A DNA stretch of 64,000 bases from Macrosoma leucophasiata (GCA_036365455.1 JAWQUS010000030.1:1860001-1924000); one strand, 5' to 3'; shown: positions 27,601 to 42,600, counted from the first letter of the stretch. Made by a program: numbers and translations. Notes: generated by a model from the sequence alone, not told the origin.

Positions 27601-30600
27601 GAAAACGCCTGTACCTTTTTTTTGTAATGATAAGTTATGAAAATAAACTTCAAATGTTTTCAAAAAAATACATACAAACGTTGTCATCACTTCTGAAGTC
27701 TACAGTGTTAGACTCAAAGGCAGAAATTACCTTACTGCCTAGTACACTGAATGCTACTATTTAGCGGTGTTAGTCTACGCCTTTGAGCTTTGTTACTGCT
27801 TTTAGATTAAACTGAGATGTAGTTCTATCTACCTTCATATTTTACTGGAACACAGCAACGCTGCACTCTACCAATTTCTAAAATATACAAAATGTGTTCG
27901 TCTCGACTGTACTGACTCTGAACTAAATATAGGTAAGGGGATATACTCGTATGTTGGTGATATAAGTAATTTGGTGATATTTTTTTAATCTCCTAGTTCT
28001 TCAGCTTCAACTAACACAGCACCTGAAAATTCGACTTCAAACCCAAAACTCACAGTTGATAATATTTTAGTGTCACCCAAAGCATTCAAACGGCCGAAAT
28101 ACAAATCAAGAAAAAGAGATTCCAGTGCAAAATGCTTGACACCAATAAATGATAGCAATCAAAAAGACAGCCACCCACAACCTTCTACTTCGGGCACTCA
28201 AAAAAAAAAAAGTAGGTATATTAGGTGATGCGGCGGTGCCTACGCCCGCAAGCTCCGTCACTGGAACTGTACCATCAGCAATATTGGCAATTATATTGGC
28301 AATTTCCAAAATATCACCAAATTTCCTACCTACTATCACCAAAATACCGGAATGTATCGCCAACTTACCTATGAGTACATCGTTTATTAATTCACATTTA
28401 TTATAATTTATATTAGTTTCTTGTCAATTTCTATTTTCTAGGTGTTTATTTCAATAAATATGTAATACATTAAAATTAAATTGACTTTTAGTTTACTCGA
28501 GTAATTCCTGAATAATGGGTATTATATTTTTTTATCACCAATATACCTTTCTTTACTACCTACAAACACCGAAAAAACAATTTGTCAACCAAAAGCCTTT
28601 ATATTGATAGCCTACAATTTTCGCTGTCGACTTGTGCAGGTCGAAACAAGAGGCTGGGCGGTAACGAGGGTCATAAATCTGTCGATACGGTACGCCTGAA
28701 ATTTTTATACGAGCAACGCTCTCGATATAAAGTGACATTAATTTGAACTTATAAGCTCTTACCTACTTCAAGAATGATATCATCCTTCACCGCTCAGTCC
28801 AGCTTTCGTTTTCAAAATAATCGTTACCTATTTATTTTTTACTAGCTGTGCCCGCGACTTCGTTCGCGTGGAATAGTGACTTTGGGCAGCATTTTTGGAT
28901 ATAACTTTTGGTTGATTTTTGATCATACATAAACAATTATCGATAGATAAAATCTGATCAATCTGCTTTACATAAATACTTCTCTCTAGACGATATTAGA
29001 CTAACGCATCGACTTAGGAAGGCTGATTGGTCTGTGGCCTAACGTCATCAAAGTCACCAATGCTACCAACGCGTCTGACCACCCGTAGTCGTGACGTCGC
29101 GACGCTAGACGTATTATAAGGGGGAATAAGGGGATGGGGGCAAATATCTAAAAAAATGATGTACGTATTCTTTGTTAAACTCTAACCCCCTTATTCATAA
29201 ACGTACATTAGATACGTTTTAGCTATAGAATGCTTTGTCTTTGTCAGTTGCATTGTCAAATGTGCAGGAGTTTTAACTTTCTATCTTGAAATTTTGTGAA
29301 ATGCTTCATACAAATTTCTACCTCCTATTTTAGGGGAATGGAGGAATATAAGGAGACAAAAAGTATTCTATGTTCTTTCTCAAAGTCAACTTTATCTCTA
29401 TACCAAATTTCATCAAAATCGGTTCACTCGTTTGGACGTGAAAAGGTAACAGACAGACAGACAGACAGACAGAGTTACTTTCACATTTATAATATTAGTA
29501 GGGATGTTATTTTTTGTATCTATCTAGCGATGGCAATTAATGCTATTTCTTGTAAATTTCATAAGCATGTAAATTCGTGAGTCTTAGCATGCAAATTGCT
29601 ATTTGCTAATAAGGTAATAATTGATACCTAATGAAGTAAGTTTATTATTTTTATTAGGTAATATGCAAATAAATGAATGTCAAAGGGTATGTACATAGAT
29701 TTTTAATATATAGGCGGTACATTTCGTGTGTTTTAAGTAATTAAATCATAATATTATCCAAAAATCTCACGCATTTATTCAATTTAAGATCCTAAATGCA
29801 CACAAATCGAAGATAATATGAAAATAATTGCGTTTCTCATTTCGCAGAATTTCACAACTTCATTTAGGTAATTTGTAAAATGCTAATACAGCATTACTAT
29901 GTTATTAATTAATGCGAATGCTAATTAATCCATTACTAATCTTACCAACGTGGAAAACAAGCATACAGTTCACGTGGATGTTAAGTGATGACTTCAGGCT
30001 CTAAACATCTACACGAAAACCAGTGGTCAAAATGCAGGTGCGTTGCCACCCATAAGACCTTAGTTATTATGTCTCTATGATAGTTATTACGGGGCCATAC
30101 ATTACCATCTTGTCAACAGGGTTAGTGTGGTAATACACTAGGCCTAAGCTACGCGACGGAAGTTCGGCGGCTGATGTTACGTTCCGACGTATTCGGCTGA
30201 TATGACCCACTATAAGTGCCGAACTTACGCGGCAGAACTTCAGTTCAGTGTGGTGTGTGTCGGCATAGTGTGTGAATTCAGCAGTCGAACCGAACTTCGG
30301 TCGTATGCCCTACCGAAGTTACGCTGAACGCTATAGCGCAGCGTAATTTCGACATATCGTGTCGTCAGTAACTCAAATAGCATTGCAGGCGTAATAGTGC
30401 CGAACTACCGTCGCGTAGCTTCGGTATAGTGTGTTTACACACTTATGCGTGATTTAGTCATTATATTACAGAATATACCATAATCGCGCCTGGTGGCATG
30501 CAATTTGACGATCACAATGGCCGTAGTTTTTCAATTCACATTGATGGTGATTAAAAACGGTTGCTTAAGTAACTAAATAAAAACAAAGAGATTTCAATGT

Positions 30601-33600
30601 TTTTTTTTTTTATGTCTGAAGATTGACAGACAAGCAAACGGGCCACCTGATGGAAAGTGGTCACCGTCGCTTATGAACATTTGCAACACCAAGGGAGTTG
30701 CCAACGCGCTGCCAACCCTGAAGGACTCTTTTGACGCCATTTTTGAAGAACCCCATATTGTAGCACCTAGGGAACACCTCAGAGGAAAGTTCGTTCCACA
30801 ATTTACACGTTCTGGGCAGGAACGAACGTGAAAACCGCACCGTTGAGCACTGCCAAGTGTCCAGTCGGTGTGGGTGGAACTTCTCTCTTCGGCGGGTAGT
30901 ACGGTGTAGGAAAAGAGACGGTGGCACCATGTCAAACAGTTCAGCAGAGTACTCACCATTGTAGAGACGGTACAACACGCACAGACTCCCAATGTCTCTG
31001 CGCAGGCTCAGATGTTCGAGCCTGTCGGTAAGTCCTGGATGTAGAAGCGTTGCCGCTCCTGAAGTCTAAGTTGTTACACCTCCGGGCCAGAAATTCGTAG
31101 ACCGTCTATTACTGAACATTACTATTTAGCGGTGATGCCTACGCCTGCCAGCTTCATCGGACTTTACTACCAGTAAAATTTCTGATTACAAGTAACAAAA
31201 TGTATTATGATAGTAGCTATTACTGTGAGTTTGCATTGATGAAACATTCACATAAAAACGTGTTAAAATGATAGGTTGACAGCGCTGCGAACGCTAGCAC
31301 CAACAAGACATTCACCGCAATACATACTTTATGCGACGAGTTGCGAAACATCATCATGTTTAATGTTTTTAGTGCAAACTAGGGGTTAAGAATATTCTCA
31401 AATACACAACATCCTCGTAATGTTCGCGAGGCTTTCTCTTGAATGAGAATGAATTGAAAGCCTTGTGTCCTTTGGGAGAACGTTCCGGAGCTTTATTTCT
31501 AAAATACCGAACGATCTTGGCATGATATTTGTTGGGTGAGGTAAAATAAACATAACACTTAGTTTTCTCGAGGTCATAATGCAGATGCGTTACCACTCCT
31601 GAGGCCTGAGGTGTTATGCCTCTGTGCCGGAAATTACAGGGCCGTACATTACCACCTCACCGGAACACGATAGTGCTGAACACTACCATTTAGCGGCAAG
31701 TATATTGGGTAATGCGGTGGTGCCTACGCCCGTGAGTTCCGTCATTGGAGCTCTACCACCAGTATTACATGACGGTAGCTTTTATGAACATTCTCAAATA
31801 CACAACATCCTCGTAATGTTCGCGAGGCTTTCTCTTGAATGAGAATGAATTGAAAGCCTGCCTTGTGTCCTTTGGGAGAACGTTCCGGAGCTTTATTTCC
31901 AAAATACCGAACGATCTTGGCATGATATTTGTTGGGTGAGGTAAAATAAACATAACTTCACACTTAGTTTCCTCGAAGGACCAGATAGAGGTAAATACAG
32001 ACATTCATGATTTCAAACAAAGAAAACAAATACTCATATTCATCAGGTGATATTTGTATCAAGTTGTTTTTGTTACGTGATTTGGGGATATTCAATTATA
32101 TGTTGCGGTTTATTTCTTAGTTTCGAGTTTAATACTGGCAACTCGAAACTAAACTCTTCATCTCGAATTAAAAATCGAAATAAAACTTACTCCCAGTTTT
32201 ACTACCTCTAATCTTTGGAATGTATCTTCACGCCTGTAATCCTCGAAGCGGTAGGCAGAGGTAAATGCATGCATTCAAGCATACATGCAAACACCCACGA
32301 TTCGCCGGTTACGTTTTGGTCCATGTAACACGTGGTGAGCCTATTGACATTTTCGGGCACATTACGAAACTCCGAGATACTGGGAAATGAAGATGGAAAA
32401 ATCCAGAAAATGGAAAAATCCGAATAGAACGGGATATTAAGGATTTTACACCCATTTTTTATAGGCTACTGTATTAGTGACCATCAAAGTAAACTCTACG
32501 CTTGTTTGCCACTTTATGACATAAAAAATGCAGATGCTAAAGATGCATTGCCCAAGTTGTTTTGATTCTGAGATAGCTATTTCTGGTGGTAAAGCTCCAG
32601 TGACGGAGCTCGCGGGCGTAGGCACCACCGCATTACCTAATATACTTGCCGCTAAATGGTAGTGTTCAGCACTATCGTGTTCCGGTCAGGTGGTAATGTA
32701 CGGCCCTGTAATTTCCGGCACAGAGGCATAACACCTTAGGCCTCAGGAGTGGTAACGCATCTGCATTTTGACCTTGGTCTTCATGTGGGTGTCTACAGGC
32801 TGCAGTCATCACTTAACATCAATGTGAACTGCATGCAGGTTTGCCAAGCCCATTACATTAAAAAAAAAAATCACATTGATGGTGATTAAAAACGGTTGCT
32901 TAAGTAACTAAATAAAAACAAAGAGATTTCAATGTAGAAGCGTTGCCGCTCCTGAAGTCTAAGTTGTTATACCTCCGGGCCAGAAATTAGTAGACCGTCT
33001 ATTACTGAACATTACTATTTAGCGGCGATGCCTACGCCTGCCAGCTTCATCGGACTTTACTGCCAGTAAAACTTCTGATTACAAGTAACAAAATGTATTA
33101 TGATAGTAGCTATTACTGTGAGTTTGCATTGATGAAACATTCACATAAAAACGTGTTAAAGTGATAGGTTGACAGCGCTGCGAACGCTAGCACCAACAAG
33201 ACATTCACCGCAATACATACTTTATGCGACGAGTTGCGAAACATCATCATGTTTAATGTTTTTAGTGCAAACTAGGGGTTATGAACATTCTCAAATACAC
33301 AACATCCTCGTAATGTTCGCGAGGCTTTCTCTTGAATGAGAATGAATTGAAAGCCTTGTGTCCTTTGGGAGAACGTTCCGGAGCTTTATTTCTAAAATAC
33401 CGAACGATCTTGGCATGATATTTGTTGGGTGAGGTAAAATAAACATAACACTTAGTTTTCTCGAGGTCATAATGCAGATTCGTTACCACTCCTGAGGCCT
33501 GAGGTGTTATGCCTCTGTGCCGGAAATTACAGGGCCGTACATTACCACCTCACCGGAACACGATAGTGCTGAACACTACCATTTAGCGGCAAGTATATTA

Positions 33601-36600
33601 GGTAATGCGGTGGTGCCTACGCCCTTGAGCTCCGTCACTGGAGCTCTACCACCAGTATTACATGACGGTAGCTTTTATGAACATTCTCAAATACACAACA
33701 TCTTCGTAATGTTCGCGAGGCTTTCTCTTGAATGAGAATGAATTGAAAGCCTGCCTTGTGTCCTTTGGGAGAACGTTCCGGAGCTTTATTTCTAAAATAC
33801 CGAACGATCTTGGCATGATATTTGTTGGGTGAGGTAAAATAAACATAACTTCACACTTAGTTTCCTCGAAGGACCAGATAGAGGTAAATACAGACATTCA
33901 TGATTTCAAATAAAGAAAACAAAGAAAACAAATACTCATATTCATCAGGTGATATTTGTATCAAGTTGTTTTTGTTACGTGATTTGGGGATATTCAATTA
34001 TATGTTGCGGTTTATTTCTTAGTTTCGAGTTTAATACTGGCAAATCGAAACTAAACTCTTCATCTCGAATTAAAAATCGAAATAAAACTTACTCCCAGTT
34101 TTACTACCTCTAATCTTTGGAATGTATCTTCACGCCTGTAATCCTCGAAGCGGTAGGCAGAGGTAAATGCATGCATTCAAGCATACATGCAAACATCCAC
34201 GATTCGCCGGTTACGTTTTGGTCCATGTAACACGTGGTGAGCCTATTGACATTTTCGGGCACATTACGAAACTCCGAGGTACTGGGAAATAAAGATGGAA
34301 AAATCCAGAAAATGGAAAAATCGGAATAGAACGGGAAATTAAGGATTTTAAACCTAATTTTAATAGGCTACTGTATTACTGACCATTGTGGAGGAACGGG
34401 TGGAAGTGTTCCCCCGGCGAAAAGGGAGGATCCTCCGACCAGGCGAGGTGGTAGCGCCTGGGGGGCCGCGGCCCAACGATTGACGTTGGGAAGTTGTATA
34501 TATGCCAACTCTTGAGAAATCTTCGCATGTGCGATGTAATTCGAATGCACGCCATCTATCGTACTAGACAAGTACTCTGAGGTTTCATCTGTGTTCCACT
34601 AGTTGGCGCCTTAATGTAGTGGACGCTACACCATCAAAGTAAACTCTACGCTTGTTTGCCACTTTATGACATAAAAAATGCAGATGCTAAAGATTGCCCA
34701 AGTTGTTTTGATTCTGAGATAGCTATTTCTGGTGGTAAAGCTCCAGTAACGGAGCTCGCGGGCGTAGCCACCACCGCATTACCTAATAAACTCGTCGCTA
34801 AATGGTAGTGTTCAGCACTATCGTGTTCCGGTCGGGTGGTAATGTACGGCATAACACCTTAGGCCTCAGGAGTGGTAACGCATCTGCATTTTGATCACTG
34901 GTCTTTGTGTGGGTGTCCATAGGCTGCAGTCATCACTTAACATCAATGTGAACTGCTCGATTGTTTGCCACTTCCATTACATAAAATAAAAAAATCACGG
35001 GGCCATACATTACCTACTTACCAGAATACAATAGAACTGTATCATAAATGAGAGAAATATTTAGGATTTCATAAAAGAAAAAAAAATCTGATGGGTGTTC
35101 TGTTACTATAATTGGAAACCCCTGCGGACATACAATGACTTTTATTTGTTAACTTAAACTGAATCGTTCTTAGCTTTGTCACGTTTTTTCAAACACGATG
35201 TCATATAAAACAAATGAAACAAAAATTTGGCAGCACCTAAATTGAATCGTCATGGTACGGGCCTTGGTTTAAAAAAACCCCTATAAAGACAATCCGAGTA
35301 TTGTCGAATATTACCGATTTTTTTTTTAATAATCATTTATTCATGACCATAGATACAGAGTCTTTCAGTCGTATACGAATATTACCGAAACAACCCGAGT
35401 GTTGCCCTTACCAATAAAAATAATTTACCATACAACTTGCGGGCAAAATGGGGTTTCATTGACTGAAACGAGGCCAACAATAGCGCATTGTGTCTCGGTT
35501 TATGTTACTAGAAAAGAAATATTAAAATTACATTTCGTATAATAGGACCCAGTAATATAAGGGCGATGTTCGTCTTCAATATATGAAAGGAAAGAAAAAT
35601 AGGCGCATTTTTTAAATAAATGAATGGTTTTATGGCTGAATATGTACTGGTGTAGGGATGGGACGATTCCACCACCCACTAGGGGAAGCATTTTCTTCTA
35701 TTGGAAGAGAATTCTCCCACTAGTGCAATCAGTCTATCGAACAATAAAAAAAAAGAATATATATTTATTTCAAAATCTCTTTTTACATTATAGTGGTTGA
35801 GACTTCCCAGTAAGTTATCAATGATACTTGTGTTGGGAATGCCTCTCTACTTCCCAAGTGGGTGACAATAGGAGATATTTCTATTTAAAACTATGTATTA
35901 AAATAATAATATATGTAATAAATAAATAAATACAAGATACCGTAGATATGATAAGTTAGGGTTTATAGGTATGTTTTTTTAGACGTATGTGTGTGTGTGT
36001 ATATGTATGAGCGTGCGTATCCGTGCGTGTGTGTGTATGTGTGGTGTGCGCGTGGTGTTTTTTTGGTGTTGTTAATATTCTCCTACTTTGTATAGGTTTA
36101 TTTTGATATATGTACTAGTTTAACCGGATTAATAAGCTTGCAATTTCCTCGTATGACATTTTCATTAGGGAATTCGTCAGAATTGTTTTACATCTATACA
36201 GTGTCATGGGGTATATTTTCAGTAAATTGTCAATGGTCAAACCATGATCATGGAAACAATGGTCAAACCATTCCCGAAGAAATGAAGCTTCTATCAAAAT
36301 ATTAATTTTACAACTTTTTTCAATTTAAGATAAAGAAAAACGTAAATAATTCAACATCATCCTAAAGTTCCAAGCAGAAAAACACATAGTATTTATTCAA
36401 TCTCAGAGTTAAAACCATATTACGCCGTTCTCTTAACAAAGAACAAAATCCTAAACCGGATTTAACCGGTATTGACTTGTTATAACTGGCCTAAAGCGGA
36501 ATAAAACATTTTCATTTCGCGCCGCGCCCCACCTTTTCCGACCCCGGTGAAATGAAAGGAAACCTAATATTCAACCCGGGGGAAACAAATGAAGGGTAAA

Positions 36601-39600
36601 AGAAAAATAAAATGCGGGTATCCAACAATACAAGAAAACACTTTTAACGAGAAGGTGTTCTGTTATTTGTGTATACGCGGAGAACGAGGTAAGAATATAT
36701 ATTCATTATGTTTGTTCTCTTCCATACTATGAGGAAACCTACAATTAGGTTATTTTTCACTTGTGTGTTTGATTGTTTCTATTTTTACTGGTGGTAGAGG
36801 CTCTAAGACTGGGACTCCCCAGTCTTATAGCTCGGAGGCGTTGGTACTACCGCATTACTTAATCTATCTATTTGCAAGCGAATCGTTGTGTTCACCACTA
36901 CTGGTGGTAGAGCTCCAGTGACGGAGCTCGCGGGCGTAGGCACCACCGCATTACCTAATATACTTGCCGCTAAATGGTAGTGTTCAGCACTATCGTGTTC
37001 CGGCTAGGTGGTAATGTACGGCCCTGGAATTTCCGGCACAGAGGCATAAAATCTTAGGCCTCAGGAGTGGTAACAAAACTAAATCAGAATCTGAATCAGA
37101 AACTCATTTATTCATTTAGGGTGACAGGCACCTCTTATGACACGTCAAAAAACAAACAAAATAAATTAAAGTGAACAACAATTGATATACATGTCAAACA
37201 AGATAAAAAATATACGTAAAGTCAAGAATATCACTAAGATAAAACTAAATGTAATAAACTAATGTAAAAAGTATATCAGTAGAATGCCTCATTTCCCCTT
37301 TACAAACTGATAACAAAGAGTAAAAAGAAAATAAAAAGAGTCATTCTTTGTCATTCACCGGCAAAGTTCCAAAGGCCAATATGATCTGAGAAAAACTGCA
37401 TTTTGACCTCGGTCTTTGTGTGGGTGTCTATAGTTTGCAGTCATCACTTAACATCAATGTGAACTGCATGCTTGTTTGCCACTTCCATTAAAAAATAAAC
37501 AAAGCCTTTCCCAAAGACGGCCACAACAGCGTAGTGTCAATGGTCACAGTAATAGTCACCACGCTTAGTTTTATCACAGTATGTTTTACGGTGCCGAGAT
37601 GTGGTCTCTCACTATGGGTCTCGTACGAAAGCTCCAAGTCACTCAGCGGTCAATGGAAAGGGCTATGCTCGGCGTTTCCCTACTGGATCGAATCAGAAAT
37701 GAGGAGATTCGTAGGCGAACAAAAGTCGCTGACATAGCCAAGCAGATTTCCAAGCTGAAGTGGCAATTGGCAGGGCACATAGCTCGGAGAACCGATAGCC
37801 GCTTGGGCAGAAAGGTTCTCGAGTGGAGACCACGTATCGGCAAACGCAGCGTAGGACGTCCACCTGCAAGATGGACCGACGACCTGATCAAGGCTGCAGG
37901 TACCCGCTGGATGCACGTCGCTTCCGATCGGTCGACATGGAGGTCCTTGGGGGAGGCCTATGTTCAGCAGTGGACGTCTGATGGCTGATATGATGATAAT
38001 GATGATGATGTTTTATGGCAGTTCCAGCGTTATTATTATTCTATCGTCCTATTGGAATGGTTTTATCGCCATTTCTCGGTTGACTATATGTTCGGTTCTA
38101 TATGATTGCTACTAAATAAGCAGTATTCAATGATAACAAGAAGTTAAAAAAAACAAATTCATAATTATTAGTCTTGGCATTTAGTGATCTCATTTAACGT
38201 AACTTCACGACTGTAATCCCCCAAGGGGTAGGCAGAGGTAAATGCATGCATTCAAGCATACATGCAAACACCCACGATTCGCCGGTTACGTTTTGGCCCA
38301 TGTAACAGATGGCGAGCCTATTGACATCTCCGGGCACACTAGCAAACGCCGAGATACTGGGAAACTTCCAGAAAACTAAGAAAATCCCAATAAACCAGAG
38401 TTAAAGGATTTTACACCCTTATCCCTAATAGACCCCGACCTGGGAATCGAACCCAGGAACGTACCCCAGCGTAGTCGTGGTGGTCAAGTGAGTGATGAGT
38501 AGTGATCTTAAGAAAACTGGTTCAAATGTTACTACGAAATAGCCAAACATGGTAATATAATTACTATATTCTGAGGCCAAATATTTGGCGATAATAATAA
38601 TAATAATAATGGCAACCCATTATACGTCCCACTGCTGGGCACGAGTCTCTCCCCTTTTTGGAAGGCCTGGAGCTTACTCCACCACGCTGCTCCAATGCGG
38701 ATTGGTGGAGGTGGGTGGGTTAGTGGCCAACCCACTGTCGGATGTTTTCAAACCGCCCATAAGGCCTCCGACAAGGTTTAACGACTGCTATCCATCGATA
38801 GCAACCGGGACCGACGGCTTAACGTGCCCTCCGAAGCACGGAAACGCGCATTTAATTTGCCACTAGCGGTCACCCATCACACTACCCGACCGCGCCCGTA
38901 GTGCTTAACCGAGCAGTCGCTTACGATCTACACCAGCCGCTGGGCCATGCGCGCTTCATGTTTCATGTTTCATTTGGCGATAGTGTGGTAATAAATCATT
39001 AATCGGACTCTAGCCAGCGTTTGTTTGCATTAACGTAGGAAGTATACTATATTTGGCCCCAATATTGGGTTATAGTGATGAAAAAGATAATTAATATTAC
39101 TTCTGTTGACAGATATAAACAGACGCCCGAAAATACGTTCTAGATGCTTTGCTATTCTATTTGAGGGTATAGTTTAGTACCTACTATTATATGGATTTTG
39201 CAAGATTATGAGAACAAACCGATAAATTCAAGGTCGTCCCAAATAGATTGAGATCGAATATTGAGACATATTTTTTGAGAAATAGATTGAAGTATCGATT
39301 CAAGGTCGTCCCAAATAGATTGAGATCGAATATTGAGACATATTTTTTGAGAAATAGATTAAAGTATCGATTCAAGGTCGTCCCAAATAGATTGACATCA
39401 TTTATTCAACCCGCAGTTGTATATTACAGCCCTCGTAAAATACAGATGTGTTCAGTTGATTACATTTATGTGAAAATACAATAAACAACTTTATTTCCAT
39501 CGTCAATAATTCATTTTTAGACGGCACACGTGAGTCTTTATTTCTATAAACTTGTCAATCTTGTTCGCACTGAATTCTTTTATGTTTAATACCTATAAAA

Positions 39601-42600
39601 TTTTGATATAACTCGAACATTCGGAGAATGTAAACTGAAGAGCGTTGTATTTATTTATACAATGTGTAACAGGATTAAATGTACAACCCGACACTAGTTT
39701 GTTCAGAATCGATAACCGAATCGATTTCAAGCATTTTTGATATGGGTAATATTGAGTCCCAAAATTAATTACAATTAACGAACTTAAGGTCGCCCATTTG
39801 GTGTCCAAAATAAAATGCTAGTCCCAACAAGTTTATTAAGACTCGTTGATGCGTGTTTTTTATCTATATATATAAAAATCAATTGCTGTTCGTTTGTCTC
39901 GCTAGAACTCGAGAACGGCTGGACCGCTTTGGCTAATTTTGGTTTTTGAATGATCTTTGGAAGTCTAGGGAAGGTTTAAAAGGTAAGAAAATATGAAGAA
40001 ATTGAAGGGAAAAAGAAAAAACCACAATTTCATTTTCCCATACAAATAGTCCGTATCTATCAAACTTTTGACACATTATTTCATTCTGAGGCAATACGAA
40101 GTTTTCCGGATAAGCTAGTTATAAATTATAATTTAAGAAATAAAATAGTGGCAATTAATCTTATTACTAGCGAGTGTTAAATAAGAGTACGCGAGTTACG
40201 CTACATCACATTGCTACAGTGTGCGTGTGTGAGTAGGTTCGTGTTTTATGTGTAGCCGTAGGTAGAGGTAGGGTAAGTATGCATAGGGTGTGCATACTGT
40301 TCGTACAAATTGAGGACAACTTATTTCTTATATAAGAACTATTTTTTTTTTTTTTTTAGTATAATGGCATCGCTATTACGCATATTGCCAGTGTCAAGTA
40401 AAATGATATTTCGTATTCGCGAGCAGCGTAAAAGTAAGAGTCAGTCGGTCAATTATAAGTCGGTCAGTCAGAGTCACAGTCAGTAATTCGAGTAAAGCGA
40501 TGGCTACTTTACCAGAACATTTCAAATGAAGTTTTGGAGGCAAACTGAAAAGCCGTGTTTTCGCACTGTTATTCTATTTCACTATACACGAGCACTGTAA
40601 TAAGCCTATATCAAACAAAATACCACCAACTTTATTTAATATGACTCAAAAATACACTAAGAAAATGAAACAAAATAAGAGCACCACACGCCTCTTTCAA
40701 GGTTCCCGCCAAAACTCATATAAGAACTATTAAATACATAAACATGTAATTTCAGTTCATGTGTTATGATTATAACTCGATTTTCTAATCGGAGTGTTAG
40801 AGAGTGTGCAATATTCCCGTTATATGTTGTATAAAGACTCGTTTTCAGTCTATCGATCCGTGCATTTCTAGTTTTTCGTGAGAAATACTTACATCAACTT
40901 ACAACTGCCTCGGTAGCCTAGTGGTAGCAGGCCACTACTACTACGCTGAGGTCCTGGGTTCGATTCCCGGGTAGGGGGTTATCAGAGATAATGGTGAAAA
41001 AGCCTTTATCTCTGGTTCTATTGGGATTTTTCCATTTTCTGGAAATTTCCCAGTACCTCAAAGTTTGGTAATGTGCCCGGAGATGTCAACAGGCTCGCCA
41101 CCTGTTACATGGGCCAAAACGTAACCGGCGAACCGTGGGTGTTTGCATGTATGCTTGAATGCATGCATTTACCTCTGCCTACCCCTTCGGAGATTACAGG
41201 CGTGAAGTTACGTTAAATACTTACATTATTTAGATGTTTGACTGGTGGTAGAGTTCCAGGGTAGGGACTCGAGGGCACCAAATTATTACCTAATCTATCC
41301 GCCGCCAAACAGTGTCCAACACTATCGTGTTCCGGTTAGATGGTAATGTATGGCCCCATGATAACTATCATAGAGACATGATAACTCAGGTTTTAGGGGT
41401 GGCAACGCATCTACATTTTGATCTCTGGTCTTTGTGTGGGTGTCTATAGGCAGCAGTCATCTCTTAACATCAATGTGAACTGTATGCCTGTTTGCCACCT
41501 TCATAACAAAAAAAATAACTCAAAACTTCAAAGCTTAAGCCAGACTAATGGGGGAGTTGTGATAATACAGACACCTTTCTTATGTACTGGAAGTGGTAAA
41601 CAAGCATGCAGTTCACATTGATGATAAGTGATGACTGCAGCCTATAGACAATAGACACCCACACAATGACCAAGGTCAAAATGCAGATGCGTTACCACTC
41701 CTGAGGCCTAAGGTATGCCTCTGTGCCGGAAATATCAGGGTCGTACATTATCACTTGACCGGAACACGATAGTGCTGAACACTACGATTTAGCGCCAAGT
41801 ATGTTGGGTAATGCGGTGGTGCCTACGCCCGCGAGCTCCGTCACTAGATCTCTACCACCTGCATTCTGTATTCACAATAAATCTTTGCAGTCTATGTTAT
41901 GCGCTTGTATTTAATGTGAAACTTAGATTAGTTTTTGAGTATGAAAACAGAATGCATTCGAGATTAATATTCAAGTTTGTAAACAAAGTTATGGGAACAG
42001 CGAAACTAATTAATTTTCCAGGAAATTTAACCTTGACGTTGTTTCTGTACGCTGTTGTTTTGAAATCAGTAAGACGTACAATATTTTGTGTCTGCTAACA
42101 AAGAAGTGCTTACAGGACAGCATTGGCAATTTAGTTGCAGATTTCTACTGTCAAAGGGTGATATACCGAGTTTATCTTTGGTTATATTTTTCATCAAATT
42201 TAAACCCGTTGGGTCTCTATATACTTAATTTTTATGTAATGGAAGTGACAAACAAGCATGTAGTTCACATTGATGTTAAGTGATGACTGCAGCCTATAGA
42301 CACCCACACACTGACCAGAGGTCAAAATGCAGATGCGTTGGCACTCCTGAGGCCTAAAGTGTTCTGCCTCTGTACCGGAAATTACAGGGCCGTACATTAC
42401 TACCTGACCGGAACACGATAGTGCTGAACACTACCATTTAACGGCAAGTATAATAGGTAATGCGGTGGTGCCTACGCCCGCGAACTCCGTCACTGGAGCT
42501 CTACCACCAGTAAGTTTTGTATAATAAGCAATAAAAAAATAAACAACAAAATATTTTCAAAAGTTCAAGAGTGTAGCCGCCGCTGTGTCAGCGCAACCCT

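Larger units (their letters stand above)
30535..32869. repeat. Tandem duplication, copy I
   Basis: Direct copy of 32870-34995, starting TTCACATTGATGGTGATTAA and ending with a family A repeat and its A-run. It contains a LINE insertion at 30601-31038 that copy II lacks, inverted family A pieces (31042-31176, 31578-31766), two copies of a 185-base unit (31387-31572, 31787-31980), a 3' piece of SINE C (32218-32430) and a family A repeat (32582-32869). ORFs across the 185-base unit are conserved between copies only because the DNA is. Confidence 0.88.

Noticed and set aside
31369..32004. ORFs sharing the [19 protein letters not shown] sequence in four places as a gene family
   Set aside because: They follow exact DNA duplication, and no start, splice or domain evidence supports coding.
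39187..39484. Paired ORFs on both strands over the 72-base repeat
   Set aside because: A consequence of a period divisible by three.
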